DNA of 64,000 nt. It comes from Blautia pseudococcoides. GTDB taxonomy: Bacteria; Bacillota; Clostridia; Lachnospirales; Lachnospiraceae. Positions 55,453 through 63,676 of this stretch are shown here, piece by piece. The stretch's first letter is position 1. Each line of letters opens with the position of its first letter. The notes beneath the pieces are model-generated. The model worked only from the letters and a program-made list of their open reading frames with translations. It was not told the DNA's origin and did no database searches. The translations under genes were made by a program, and so were the position numbers. The DNA lies in NCBI RefSeq assembly GCF_001689125.2, contig NZ_CP015405.2:277001-341000 (forward strand). Reading direction: 5' to 3'.

Positions 55453-56457
55453 GTGAAAGTAAATATAAGGACCATATCAGAATATACAGGATTTTCTCCG
55501 GCTACCGTATCCAATGCTTTGAACCATAAAAAAGGTGTGAATAAGGACACCGCGTCAGAAATCCTCCGTGCAGCCAAGGAACTGGGCTATATCGGGGAGA
55601 TGGGGATCACGAAGATCAAGCTTGTCATCTATAAGGACAAGGGCCTGATCGTGGATGACAATCCCTTCTTTTCCCTGGTTGTGGATGGATTTGAAAAGGA
55701 GTGCAGGGAGGCCGGCTATGAGATGGCGCTCTGTTATCTGGACCGGCAGACAGAGGATTACAAAAGACAGGTGGAAAACCTGTGCCTGGACCGGGCTTCC
55801 GCCATTGTACTTCTGGGCACAGAGCTTACAGACGAGGAGGCAGCGGTGTTCAGAGGCATGAAAGTACCCTTTCTGGTGCTGGATTACTGGAACCACGATA
55901 TGTCGTTTGACGGGGTGTTTATCAACAACGCGGACGCGGCCAGAATGGCCGGGGAGTATCTGATCCAGAAAGGCCATACCAGAATCGGATATCTGCGGGG
56001 CAGTTACCGGATCAAGGCGTTCGGCTCCAGAGCTTCCGGATTTCAGATCGCCCTCAATAAGCATAATCTGAGGCTGGAGAACAGGTACACGGTGACCATC
56101 GGCGTTACCATGGAGGCTGCCCACCAGGACATGCTGCGGTACCTGGTGGGGAAACCGGAGCTGCCCACCGCTTTTTTTGCGGATAATGACAATCTGGCTC
56201 TGGGTGCCATGAAAGCGCTGCAGGAATCCGGCTACCGGGTCCCGCAGGATGTGTCGATCATCGGATTTGATGACCTCCCCTTCTGTGAGATCGCAGTGCC
56301 CAGGCTGACAAGCCTCAGGGTGCCCAAGCAGGAGATGGGAAGGCTGGCAGTGCGCCGCATTGTGGAGATGATGCAGGAGAGGAGCACAGCCAAGACAAAG
56401 ATTCAGATCTGTACGGAATTTATTGAGCGGGACAGTGTCCTTGAACTTAAAAATTAG
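55453..56457 (+). CDS. LacI-family regulator inside the apioside operon
   Basis: 334 residues. NIRTISEYTGFSPATVSNAL helix-turn-helix and an effector domain with LVLDYWNHDMSFDGVFINNA, FFADNDNLALGAMKALQESG and IIGFDDLPFCEI. GTG start after GGAGGTGAGACG. Close paralogue of the regulator at 47584. Lies in the middle of the operon between glycosidase and isomerase genes, so it is probably autoregulated together with them. Effector likely the sugar or its phosphate. Confidence 0.92.
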   Translation: MKVNIRTISEYTGFSPATVSNALNHKKGVNKDTASEILRAAKELGYIGEMGITKIKLVIYKDKGLIVDDNPFFSLVVDGFEKECREAGYEMALCYLDRQTEDYKRQVENLCLDRASAIVLLGTELTDEEAAVFRGMKVPFLVLDYWNHDMSFDGVFINNADAARMAGEYLIQKGHTRIGYLRGSYRIKAFGSRASGFQIALNKHNLRLENRYTVTIGVTMEAAHQDMLRYLVGKPELPTAFFADNDNLALGAMKALQESGYRVPQDVSIIGFDDLPFCEIAVPRLTSLRVPKQEMGRLAVRRIVEMMQERSTAKTKIQICTEFIERDSVLELKN

Positions 56458-56469
56458 AAAGCAGGGTGT

Positions 56470-57876
56470 GTGAGTTTGAATAAGATAAAATTAGGGTTCG
56501 CCCCAACACGAAGGAGCATTTTCAGTGCTCCGGATGCCATTAAATATGCGGATTTGACAAGGGAAAGATTGTGTGAACTGGGCGTCTCCTTTGTGGATAT
56601 TAAGGATATCAATGAGGAAGGACTTCTGTACAACGAGGCAGACAGAATAAAGATCGCGGAGAAATTTAAGGCGGAGAAGGTGGACGGCCTCTTCTTCCCC
56701 CACGGCAATTTTGGCACAGAATATGAGGTCGCAAGGCTGGCAAAGGAACTGAATGTTCCGGTGCTTTTATGGGGGCCGAGGGATGAGCGTCCGGATGAGA
56801 ACGGCGTCCGTCTCCGTGACAGCCAGTGCGGGCTTTTTGCCACCGGAAAGGTTCTCAGAAGATTTCAGGTGCCGTTTACCTACATGACAAACTGCAGGCT
56901 TACAGACCCGGAGTTCCAGCGGGGAATCCGGGATTTCCTGGCTGTGTGCAATGTGGTGAAGGTGTTCAGAAATACAAGAATCCTGCAGATCGGGCCGCGC
57001 CCGTTTGACTTCTGGAGTACCATGTGCAACGAGGGCGAACTGCTGGAAAGATTTAATATCCAGCTTTCTCCCATACCGATTCCCGAGCTGACAAAAGAGA
57101 TGAAAAAGGTAAAGGAAGAGGGCACAGAGGTGGTAAAGATCATGGCATACTGTCATGACAATATGTGTGTCAGAATCAGGGAAAATGAGCTGGAAAACGT
57201 GGCTGCGCTGAAAGCTGCCATGAAGAATCTGGCAGAGAAATACGGCTGTAATGCCATTGCTATCCAGTGCTGGAATGCCCTTCAGGGAGAAATCGGAATT
57301 ATGCCCTGTGCGGCCAATTCCCTGCTGAATGAGGAGGGAATCCCGGTCGTCTGTGAGACGGATATACACGGCGCCGTCACAGCACTTCTCATGGAAGCGG
57401 CAGGCATGGATGAGGCCAGGACCTTCTTTGCAGACTGGACGGTGCGTCATCCCGACAATGAAAACGGTGAGCTTTTGCAGCACTGCGGCCCCTGGCCTGT
57501 CTCTGTGGCAAAGGAAAAGCCATCCATTGGTTATCCCCTGGCCTTTGACCATCCCGGAGCTGTGGAGGCTGAGGCAAAACACGGGGATATGACCCTGTGC
57601 CGTTTTGACGGAGACAACGGGGAATACTCCCTGCTTCTGGGGCACGCGAAGGGTGTGGAAGGACCGTATACCAAGGGAACCTATGTCTGGGCCGAGGTGG
57701 AGAATCTTAAGCGCCTGGAGGCAAAGCTGGTGGAAGGGCCATACATCCATCACTGTGTGGGTATCCACAAGGATGTGGTGCCCGTGCTCTACGAGGCCTG
57801 CAAGTATATAGGTGTAAAACCGGATTTGTATGATCCGATCGAGGAACAGGTTAAGGCATATTTGAGAGGTGAATGA
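56470..57876 (+). CDS. L-fucose/L-arabinose-isomerase-family protein
   Basis: 468 residues, the usual length of this superfamily (AraA ~500, FucI ~590). N-terminal Rossmann-like domain (KLGFAPTRRSIFSAPDA; VDGLFFPHGNFGTEYEVARL), middle domain with AIAIQCWNALQGEIGIMPCA and VVCETDIHGAVTALLM (metal ligands Glu and His in this region), and a C-terminal beta domain ending HHCVGIHKDV. It probably interconverts an aldose and a ketose. With a transketolase and kinase following, D-apiose to D-apulose is the reaction I favour; xylose or ribose-type sugars are alternatives. GTG start; ribosome site AGGG is modest. Confidence 0.8.
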   Translation: MSLNKIKLGFAPTRRSIFSAPDAIKYADLTRERLCELGVSFVDIKDINEEGLLYNEADRIKIAEKFKAEKVDGLFFPHGNFGTEYEVARLAKELNVPVLLWGPRDERPDENGVRLRDSQCGLFATGKVLRRFQVPFTYMTNCRLTDPEFQRGIRDFLAVCNVVKVFRNTRILQIGPRPFDFWSTMCNEGELLERFNIQLSPIPIPELTKEMKKVKEEGTEVVKIMAYCHDNMCVRIRENELENVAALKAAMKNLAEKYGCNAIAIQCWNALQGEIGIMPCAANSLLNEEGIPVVCETDIHGAVTALLMEAAGMDEARTFFADWTVRHPDNENGELLQHCGPWPVSVAKEKPSIGYPLAFDHPGAVEAEAKHGDMTLCRFDGDNGEYSLLLGHAKGVEGPYTKGTYVWAEVENLKRLEAKLVEGPYIHHCVGIHKDVVPVLYEACKYIGVKPDLYDPIEEQVKAYLRGE

Positions 57877-57877
57877 G

Positions 57878-58708
57878 ATGGATGATCTGAAAGCGAAAGT
57901 GTTTGATCTGCGCAGGGATACAGTTGATATTATTGTTGCCGGAAAGGGAGGTCATATCGGCGGTGATATGAGTGTTATGGAAATCCTGGCCGCTCTGTAT
58001 TTCCGTGTTATGAATGTTTCTCCAAAACGGGCAGATGACCCGGACAGGGACCGGTTTGTCCTCAGCAAGGGACATTCCATGGAGGCTTATTATGCGGTGC
58101 TGTGCGCAAAGGGATTCCTTGATCTGGAAGAGGTAAAAGAAAAGTTTTCAAAGTTCGGTTCCTCTTACATCGGACATCCAAACAATAAACTGCCGGGGAT
58201 CGAGATGAATTCCGGTTCCCTCGGACACGGCCTTCCCGTATGCGTGGGAATGGCTCTGGCAGGAAAGATGAACAAAAAGGAATACCGGGTATATACAGTT
58301 ATGGGAGACGGTGAGCTGGCAGAAGGCTCTGTCTGGGAGGGAGCCATGGCTGCCAACCAGTATCATCTGGATAATCTCTGTGCAGTGGTGGACAGAAACA
58401 GGCTGCAGATTTCCGGCTGTACGGAAGATGTGATGGGACATGATGACCTGGCAGAGAGATTTTCCTCTTTCGGATGGCATGTGATCAGTGTGCGGGGAAA
58501 CGATTTGGATGAACTTCTGCAGGCATTTTCAGAGGCGTCACAGACAAAGGGAAAACCAAGTGTCATCATAGCAAATACCACGAAAGGGTATGGTTCCCCT
58601 GTTATGGAAAATAAGGCAAACTGGCATCACAAGGTACCCACACAGGAGGAATATAATCAGATTATCAGTGATTTCGCCGCAGGGAAGGAGGCTGCTCTTC
58701 ATGAATAA
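57878..58708 (+). CDS. transketolase-like protein, N-terminal subunit
   Basis: 276 residues, the thiamine-diphosphate-binding half of a split transketolase: KGGHIGGDMSVMEILAALY, FVLSKGHSMEAYYAVL, GSLGHGLPVCVGMAL and MGDGELAEGSVWE (GDG at residues 143-145, metal/ThDP site). Starts one base after the isomerase stop (ATG 57878, AGAGGTGA before it) and overlaps the second subunit by eight bases. Split transketolases include AptA/AptB, which act on D-apulose 4-phosphate, as well as general pentose-phosphate enzymes; context favours the former. Confidence 0.9.
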   Translation: MDDLKAKVFDLRRDTVDIIVAGKGGHIGGDMSVMEILAALYFRVMNVSPKRADDPDRDRFVLSKGHSMEAYYAVLCAKGFLDLEEVKEKFSKFGSSYIGHPNNKLPGIEMNSGSLGHGLPVCVGMALAGKMNKKEYRVYTVMGDGELAEGSVWEGAMAANQYHLDNLCAVVDRNRLQISGCTEDVMGHDDLAERFSSFGWHVISVRGNDLDELLQAFSEASQTKGKPSVIIANTTKGYGSPVMENKANWHHKVPTQEEYNQIISDFAAGKEAALHE

Positions 58709-59630
58709 GATAGCAAATAAGCAGGTGATCTGCCAGGTACTGATGGAGAAAGCAAAGACAGATAAAGACGTTGTGGTGCTGTGCAGTGACTCCCGCGGTT
58801 CCGCATCCATGACACCTTTTGCAGAGAATTACCCGGAACAGTTTGTGGAGGTGGGCATTGCGGAACAGAATCTGGTGAGCATTTCCGCGGGCCTTGCAAA
58901 GTGCGGTAAGAAAGCCTATGCGGTATCCCCCGCCTGCTTTTTATCTACCAGAAGCTATGAGCAGGCAAAGGTGGATGTGGCCTATTCCAACACCAATGTG
59001 AAGCTGATCGGTATCAGCGGCGGCATCAGTTATGGTGCCCTGGGCATGAGCCACCACTCTGCCCAGGATATGGCTGCCATGTCAGCAGTTCCGAATATGA
59101 GGGTTTACATACCAAGTGATAAAAATCAGACGAAGTGCCTGACTGAGGCGCTGCTGGGGGATGAAAAACCTGCCTACATCCGTGTGGGGAGAAATGCGGT
59201 GGAGGATGTCTATGAAGAAGGAAACTGTCCTTTTGAAATGGATAAAGCCACTGTGGTGAAAGAGGGAAAAGACGTGGCGATCGTGGCGTGCGGAGAGATG
59301 GTAAAGCCTTCTCTTGACGCAGCGAAGCTGCTGGAAAAGGAAGGCATCAGCGCAGCAGTCCTGGATATGTACTGTGTAAAGCCTTTTGACAAAGAGACTC
59401 TGCTTCAGATGGTATCCGGTGTGAAGGCTGTGATCACAGCGGAGGAGCACGCGCCTTTCGGGGGACTTGGCAGTATGGTGAGCCAGGCAGTGGGAAGCGA
59501 ATGCCCGAAAAAGGTTGTGAACCTGTCCCTGCCGGATGCGCCGGTCATCACAGGAACCTCAAAGGAGGTATTTGATCACTACGGATTAAACGCGGAAGGA
59601 ATCGCGGCAAAAGCCAGGGAGTTAGTCTGA
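58701..59630 (+). CDS. transketolase-like protein, C-terminal subunit
   Basis: 309 residues with the pyrimidine-binding and C-terminal domains: EQFVEVGIAEQNLVSISAGL carries the Glu that activates ThDP, SHHSAQDMAAMSAVPNM follows, and VITAEEHAPFGGLGSMV lies near the end. True start is ATG 58701 after AAGGAGG; the frame extends upstream into the first subunit but has no site there. The two subunits should form one active enzyme. The FGGY kinase starts one base after its stop. Confidence 0.92.
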   Translation: MNKIANKQVICQVLMEKAKTDKDVVVLCSDSRGSASMTPFAENYPEQFVEVGIAEQNLVSISAGLAKCGKKAYAVSPACFLSTRSYEQAKVDVAYSNTNVKLIGISGGISYGALGMSHHSAQDMAAMSAVPNMRVYIPSDKNQTKCLTEALLGDEKPAYIRVGRNAVEDVYEEGNCPFEMDKATVVKEGKDVAIVACGEMVKPSLDAAKLLEKEGISAAVLDMYCVKPFDKETLLQMVSGVKAVITAEEHAPFGGLGSMVSQAVGSECPKKVVNLSLPDAPVITGTSKEVFDHYGLNAEGIAAKARELV

Positions 59631-59631
59631 T

Positions 59632-61104
59632 ATGGAGAGATACATACTGGGAATTGACCAGAGCACGCAGGGGACAAAAGCACTGCTTTTTGACGGACAG
59701 GGAGCCCTGACTGCCCGTGCGGACCTTCCCCACAGACAGATCATAGACAGCAACGGCTGGGTGGAGCATGACCCGGAGGAGATCTACAGAAACACCATTC
59801 AGACGGTTAAGAATGTGGTGGAAAAGGCCGGTATCGATAAGAACCTGATAGCAGGTGCGGGCATCAGCAACCAGAGGGAGACTGCCCTTGCCTGGAAAAA
59901 GGACGGCAGACCGGTATATAACGCCGTGGTATGGCAGTGTGCCAGGGGAGAGGGAATCTGCAGCAGGATCGCAGACAGTGCCGGGATGATCAGAGAACGG
60001 ACAGGGCTTAAGCTCTCCCCCTATTTTTCAGCGGCAAAGATTGCCTGGATACTGGAAAATGTGGAGGGGGCCAGGGAAAGCGCCGAAAAAGGCGATCTGT
60101 GTTATGGAACCATGGACAGTTTCCTGGTATACCGGCTCACAGGCGGCAGGTTCTTTCTGACGGATTATTCCAATGCATCCAGAACCCAGCTCTTCAACAT
60201 CAGGACACTTGCCTGGGAGGAAGAGATCTGCAGGGCCTTTCAAATCCCGGCGGAAAATCTGCCCCGGGTTTCGGACTCCAACGGTTACTATGGGGAGACG
60301 GATTTTGAAGGATTTCTGGATAAACCGGTTCCCATCCACGGAGTGCTGGGAGATTCCCACGGCGCTCTCTTCGGGCAGGGATGTCTGGAGGAGGGAATGG
60401 TGAAAGCCACTTACGGCACCGGCTCCTCTGTGATGATGAATGTGGGAAAAACACCGGTATTTGGCAGCCACGGTTTGGTTTCCTCCCTGGCCTGGGGGAT
60501 GGACGGGCAGGTAAATTATGTGCTGGAAGGCAATATCAATTATACGGGTGCGGTGATAAGCTGGCTGCAGAAGGACCTTCAGTTGGTTGCGTCCGCAGCG
60601 GAGACAGAGCAGCTTGCAAGGGAGGCGGCGCCGGAGGACAGGACATATTTTGTACCGGCATTTACCGGCCTTGGCGCCCCCTACTGGGACAGCTCTGCCA
60701 CCGGGATCCTCTGCGGGATCACCAGGACCACCGGGAAAGCGGAAATGGTGCGCGCAGGACTTGACTGCATTGCGTACCAGATCACGGATATTTTAAAAGC
60801 CATGGAGGAGGACGCCGGGATACCGATCCGGGAACTGAGAGTGGACGGCGGCCCTACAAAAAATACTTATCTGATGCAGTTTCAAAGTGACATGGCAGGC
60901 ATACCGGTACAGGTACCCGAAGCTGAGGAACTGTCCGGGATCGGTGCCGCCTATGCTGCAGGTATTGGCCTTGGCATCTACAAAAAGGAAGAACTTTTTG
61001 CGAAAATGAGGAGGACTTCTTTTGAACCGCAGATGGAAAAAAGCCTTGTGGATAAGAAATATTCCGGGTGGAAAATCGCGGTGGAAATGGTGCTGAAAAA
61101 GTAA
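59632..61104 (+). CDS. FGGY-family carbohydrate kinase (GlpK/XylB-like)
   Basis: 490 residues. N-terminal ILGIDQSTQGTKALLFD, the GISNQRETALAWKKDGRPVY and VVWQCARG stretches, a second half with YGTGSSVMMNVG (phosphate loop), FTGLGAPYWDSSATGILCGI and RVDGGPTKNTYLMQF. It phosphorylates a sugar or polyol with ATP. It looks somewhat closer to glycerol kinase than to XylB, but lies with a split transketolase and an aldose isomerase, which fits a ketopentose kinase such as apulose kinase. Last gene of the operon, with a strong terminator. Confidence 0.88.
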   Translation: MERYILGIDQSTQGTKALLFDGQGALTARADLPHRQIIDSNGWVEHDPEEIYRNTIQTVKNVVEKAGIDKNLIAGAGISNQRETALAWKKDGRPVYNAVVWQCARGEGICSRIADSAGMIRERTGLKLSPYFSAAKIAWILENVEGARESAEKGDLCYGTMDSFLVYRLTGGRFFLTDYSNASRTQLFNIRTLAWEEEICRAFQIPAENLPRVSDSNGYYGETDFEGFLDKPVPIHGVLGDSHGALFGQGCLEEGMVKATYGTGSSVMMNVGKTPVFGSHGLVSSLAWGMDGQVNYVLEGNINYTGAVISWLQKDLQLVASAAETEQLAREAAPEDRTYFVPAFTGLGAPYWDSSATGILCGITRTTGKAEMVRAGLDCIAYQITDILKAMEEDAGIPIRELRVDGGPTKNTYLMQFQSDMAGIPVQVPEAEELSGIGAAYAAGIGLGIYKKEELFAKMRRTSFEPQMEKSLVDKKYSGWKIAVEMVLKK

Positions 61105-61124
61105 AAGAAACAGAAAGAAACCAG

Positions 61125-61154
61125 GGCGTATCCCGTTTGCGGATACGCCTTTTT
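61125..61154 (+). terminator. terminator of the apioside operon
   Basis: GGCGTATCC/GGATACGCC perfect 9-bp stem, 7-base loop, TTTTT. Confidence 0.9.
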
Positions 61155-61174
61155 CAATTCCCTGTGCACGGAAG

Positions 61175-61331
61175 AATATTTGTTACTGTTCACGCGCCAC
61201 TGTCCCGCCAGGTGTTTTCAGGCCGAAGGCATGAAGATCCCGAGGCAGCCAGCGCCATATGGAGCAAAATGCTCCATATCTGTGCATCGCGAAGCGTGTT
61301 GCTGGGCACAGAGTGAACAGTAACGAATATT
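61175..61331. repeat. 157-bp inverted-repeat element with nested hairpins
   Basis: Outer 19-bp arms, starting AATATTTGTTACTG and ending CAGTAACGAATATT, match at 18 of 19 positions (the odd pair is G-T). Inside lie a perfect ATATGGAGCA/TGCTCCATAT hairpin with an AAA loop (61257-61279) and a TGTGC/GCACA stem (61281-61310). No open frame. The layout is that of a small palindromic mobile element (MITE/REP-like) or a structured RNA. The rest of 61105-61481 holds only the terminator and A/T-rich promoter-like sequence. Confidence 0.7.
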
Positions 61332-61481
61332 TTATTTCCGCGGGCAGCCAGCCAAAGCAAAGCTTGACTTGCCAAATGAGACAATATCCTCTATACTGAA
61401 TAATATATCTTGTAGATTTTTCCGGGCCAAGATGTATCGGAGAAACAGTCGTTTATGTACGGAAGAAAGCGAGGAGGATTT

Positions 61482-61700
61482 ATGCAGGCGTGTGATGAAC
61501 TGGAAGACAGCCGGGAGCTTGAGGAAGAGAAAAGGCTGGAGACTATAATACCTGCAATGCTGGAGACCTGCAGACAGCTAAAGGCAGCCAGGGAGCTGGT
61601 CAAAGAAAGTCTTATAGAGGAGTTTCATGTAAAAGAAGAATTTGCGGACGTGATTCTGAAGGATTACCGTGTGCCGGAAGAGGAGAACACGGAGAAATGA
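61482..61700 (+). CDS. small charged protein, possible Rpn-family tail
   Basis: 72 residues, very rich in Glu, Lys and Leu, all helical. ATG 61482 with GAGGAGG just before it. The stretch IIPAMLETCRQLKAARELVK, followed after a short gap by VKEEFADVILKDY, resembles the C-terminal helical tail of Rpn/PD-(D/E)XK transposase-like proteins of Lachnospiraceae, but the nuclease part is absent. A good ribosome site and a four-base overlap with the next gene mean it may be translated and coupled to it. Could be a remnant or a true small protein. Confidence 0.5.
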   Translation: MQACDELEDSRELEEEKRLETIIPAMLETCRQLKAARELVKESLIEEFHVKEEFADVILKDYRVPEEENTEK

Positions 61701-62662
61701 ATACATATAAAAAACCTATGCTGGAAAAGGCCTGGGTGGTCTGCGGGCTTGCTGTTTTGTGCAATGCACTGTGGGGAAGCGCCTTTCCAAGTATAAAAAT
61801 AGGCTATAAACTTTTTGAGATACCGGGAGACAGCCCGGCATCCCAGATTTTATTTGCGGGTATGCGTTTTGCCCTGGCAGGGCTGCTGGCTGTGGTATTT
61901 GGAAGTATCCTTGCAAGAAAGGTGCTGGTGCCAAAGAGAAGATCATGGGGAAACATTGTGAAGCTATCTATGTTTCAGACAATTTTACAATACGTGTTTT
62001 TTTATCTGGGGCTGGCTCATACCACTGGTGTGAAAGGCTCCATTATAACGGCTTCCAACACCTTTTTGAGTATCTTGGTCGCCAGTCTGATCTTCCGTCA
62101 GGAAAAGCTGACCGGGAAGAAAATAGCAGCCTGTATCGTAGGATTTGCCGGTGTGGTACTGGTAAATTTAAATGGCGGCGGCATGGGGGCAGGGCTTAAA
62201 ATAAACGGTGAAGGATTCCTTTTGGTGTCTGTAACTGCCTATGCCTTTGCGTCCAGTCTTCTCAAAATATATTCGAGGGATGAAGACCCTGTGGTTTTAA
62301 GCGGATACCAGTTTATGCTTGGGGGACTTGTTATGATGGGATGCGGTTTTATGCTTGGGGGGCGTATTTATACGGTTTCCCTCCGGGGCGTGGTCATGTT
62401 GGTGTATCTGGCGCTTATTTCCTCTGTGGCGTTTTCCGTCTGGGGGATTTTGCTGAAACACCATCCGGTATCCAGAATCGCTATTTTCGGATTCACGAAT
62501 CCCGTGTTTGGGGTTATCCTATCCTCTGTTTTCCTGCACGAAAAGAATCAGACGGAGGGATGGAAGATTGTGACTGCCCTTCTGCTGGTATGCGCAGGCA
62601 TCTTCCTTTTGAATTACCAGAAAGCGGAGAAAATGGAAGTGCATACATCAGCCAATGGATAG
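61697..62662 (+). CDS. EamA/DMT-family transporter
   Basis: 321 residues with ten membrane segments in two EamA repeats: AVLCNALWGSAFPSIKIGY at the start, SNTFLSILVASLIFRQEKLTGKK closing the first, and FTNPVFGVILSSVFLHEKNQ in the second. Members export or exchange amino acids, sugars or metabolites; the substrate is not predictable here. Starts inside the stop of the small gene before it. Confidence 0.9.
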   Translation: MNTYKKPMLEKAWVVCGLAVLCNALWGSAFPSIKIGYKLFEIPGDSPASQILFAGMRFALAGLLAVVFGSILARKVLVPKRRSWGNIVKLSMFQTILQYVFFYLGLAHTTGVKGSIITASNTFLSILVASLIFRQEKLTGKKIAACIVGFAGVVLVNLNGGGMGAGLKINGEGFLLVSVTAYAFASSLLKIYSRDEDPVVLSGYQFMLGGLVMMGCGFMLGGRIYTVSLRGVVMLVYLALISSVAFSVWGILLKHHPVSRIAIFGFTNPVFGVILSSVFLHEKNQTEGWKIVTALLLVCAGIFLLNYQKAEKMEVHTSANG

Positions 62663-62760
62663 GCGAAAGAAAGAACCAGTGGACTAATCAGGCACACCTT
62701 TGCACAGCGAAAATTTGCTGCTCACAGATGTGCCTGTTGTAACAACAAAAGGCTATCCCC

Positions 62761-63627
62761 TTATGGACGGTCCCGGTTTTCTTTCCGGTATTGGCGGGCA
62801 CTTTTCTTGTAGTATTTCCGGAATGCTGCAGAGAAATGCTCCACCGATGAATAACCCAGCTCCTCAGCGATGGAGGAGATGCTGCGGTCTGAATAGGTAA
62901 GCAGTATGGAGGCTGCCGACATGCGGGCGTCTCCTTTTTTCTGCAGAAATGTTTTGCCGTATATGTCCTGCATGAGCCGTTCGGTCTGCCTGCACCCAAG
63001 ACCGAGTCTGTCCGCAAGCTGTTCCAGTGTGAGGACAGGATAGTCGTACAAAAAGGATTCCTCTATGATAAAGTCCTGGGCTTCTGCCGGTGTTGCGGGC
63101 TTGAAGTGGTGGCGGGCCTTTTGGCCGCCCTGATAGTTGCGTATCATCTGCACAATAAGCTGCCGCAGCAGGGTCTCCACGTAGACGGTGTAGCCTGTTT
63201 TCTGTTCCTTTAACTCCCGGAATAGCTGTTCCAGAGTATTTTTTATCTGGCAGTTGTCCTGTCCGATCCAGAAGGTCTTCTCTGTAAACAGGCGGTCCAG
63301 GTCATCGGTTCTTTTTTCACCTGGGGAGGTGCGGTGCAGTCTCAGGTAAATGCAGTAGTCCACCATGGGATCACCCTGTAGGGATATCTGGGCATGGGCC
63401 ACATGGGGGCCTGCCAGATAGAGGGTATTGGGGGTGATTTCGTGTGTCTGTTCCCCCACCTTTATGTATCCCCTGCCGGATACGACATAGTGGATCTCAT
63501 AACTGTTGTCCCCGTGGCTGTGGCTGGGGATGATGCGGTGCAGGTGTTCATATGCGATATTGAGGGTGCGGAACCGGGTGCTTCCAATGGTAAAGTTAAT
63601 ATCCAGATTATTGTATTGGATAAACAT
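62761..63627 (-). CDS. AraC-family regulator
   Basis: 288 residues. Cupin-type sensor half (HRIIPSHSHGDNSYEIHYVV, TLYLAGPHVAHAQ) and a C-terminal AraC domain with YPVLTLEQLADRLGLGCRQT and IAEELGYSSVEHFSAAFRKY. Start ATG 63627 is preceded by TAGGAGAG; an in-frame ATG at 63684 lies at the end of the neighbouring acetyltransferase gene and has no site. Convergent with the DMT gene. Target unknown. Confidence 0.88.
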   Translation of the reverse strand: MFIQYNNLDINFTIGSTRFRTLNIAYEHLHRIIPSHSHGDNSYEIHYVVSGRGYIKVGEQTHEITPNTLYLAGPHVAHAQISLQGDPMVDYCIYLRLHRTSPGEKRTDDLDRLFTEKTFWIGQDNCQIKNTLEQLFRELKEQKTGYTVYVETLLRQLIVQMIRNYQGGQKARHHFKPATPAEAQDFIIEESFLYDYPVLTLEQLADRLGLGCRQTERLMQDIYGKTFLQKKGDARMSAASILLTYSDRSISSIAEELGYSSVEHFSAAFRKYYKKSARQYRKENRDRP

Positions 63628-63676
63628 ATTTTCTCTCCTAAGTGAAATCCTATTAACGATTCCTTTGGATGGATCG

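Noticed and set aside
56767..57768. 333-codon minus-strand frame
   Set aside because: Shadow of the isomerase-like gene; rich in His, Cys and Phe as expected from antisense reading.
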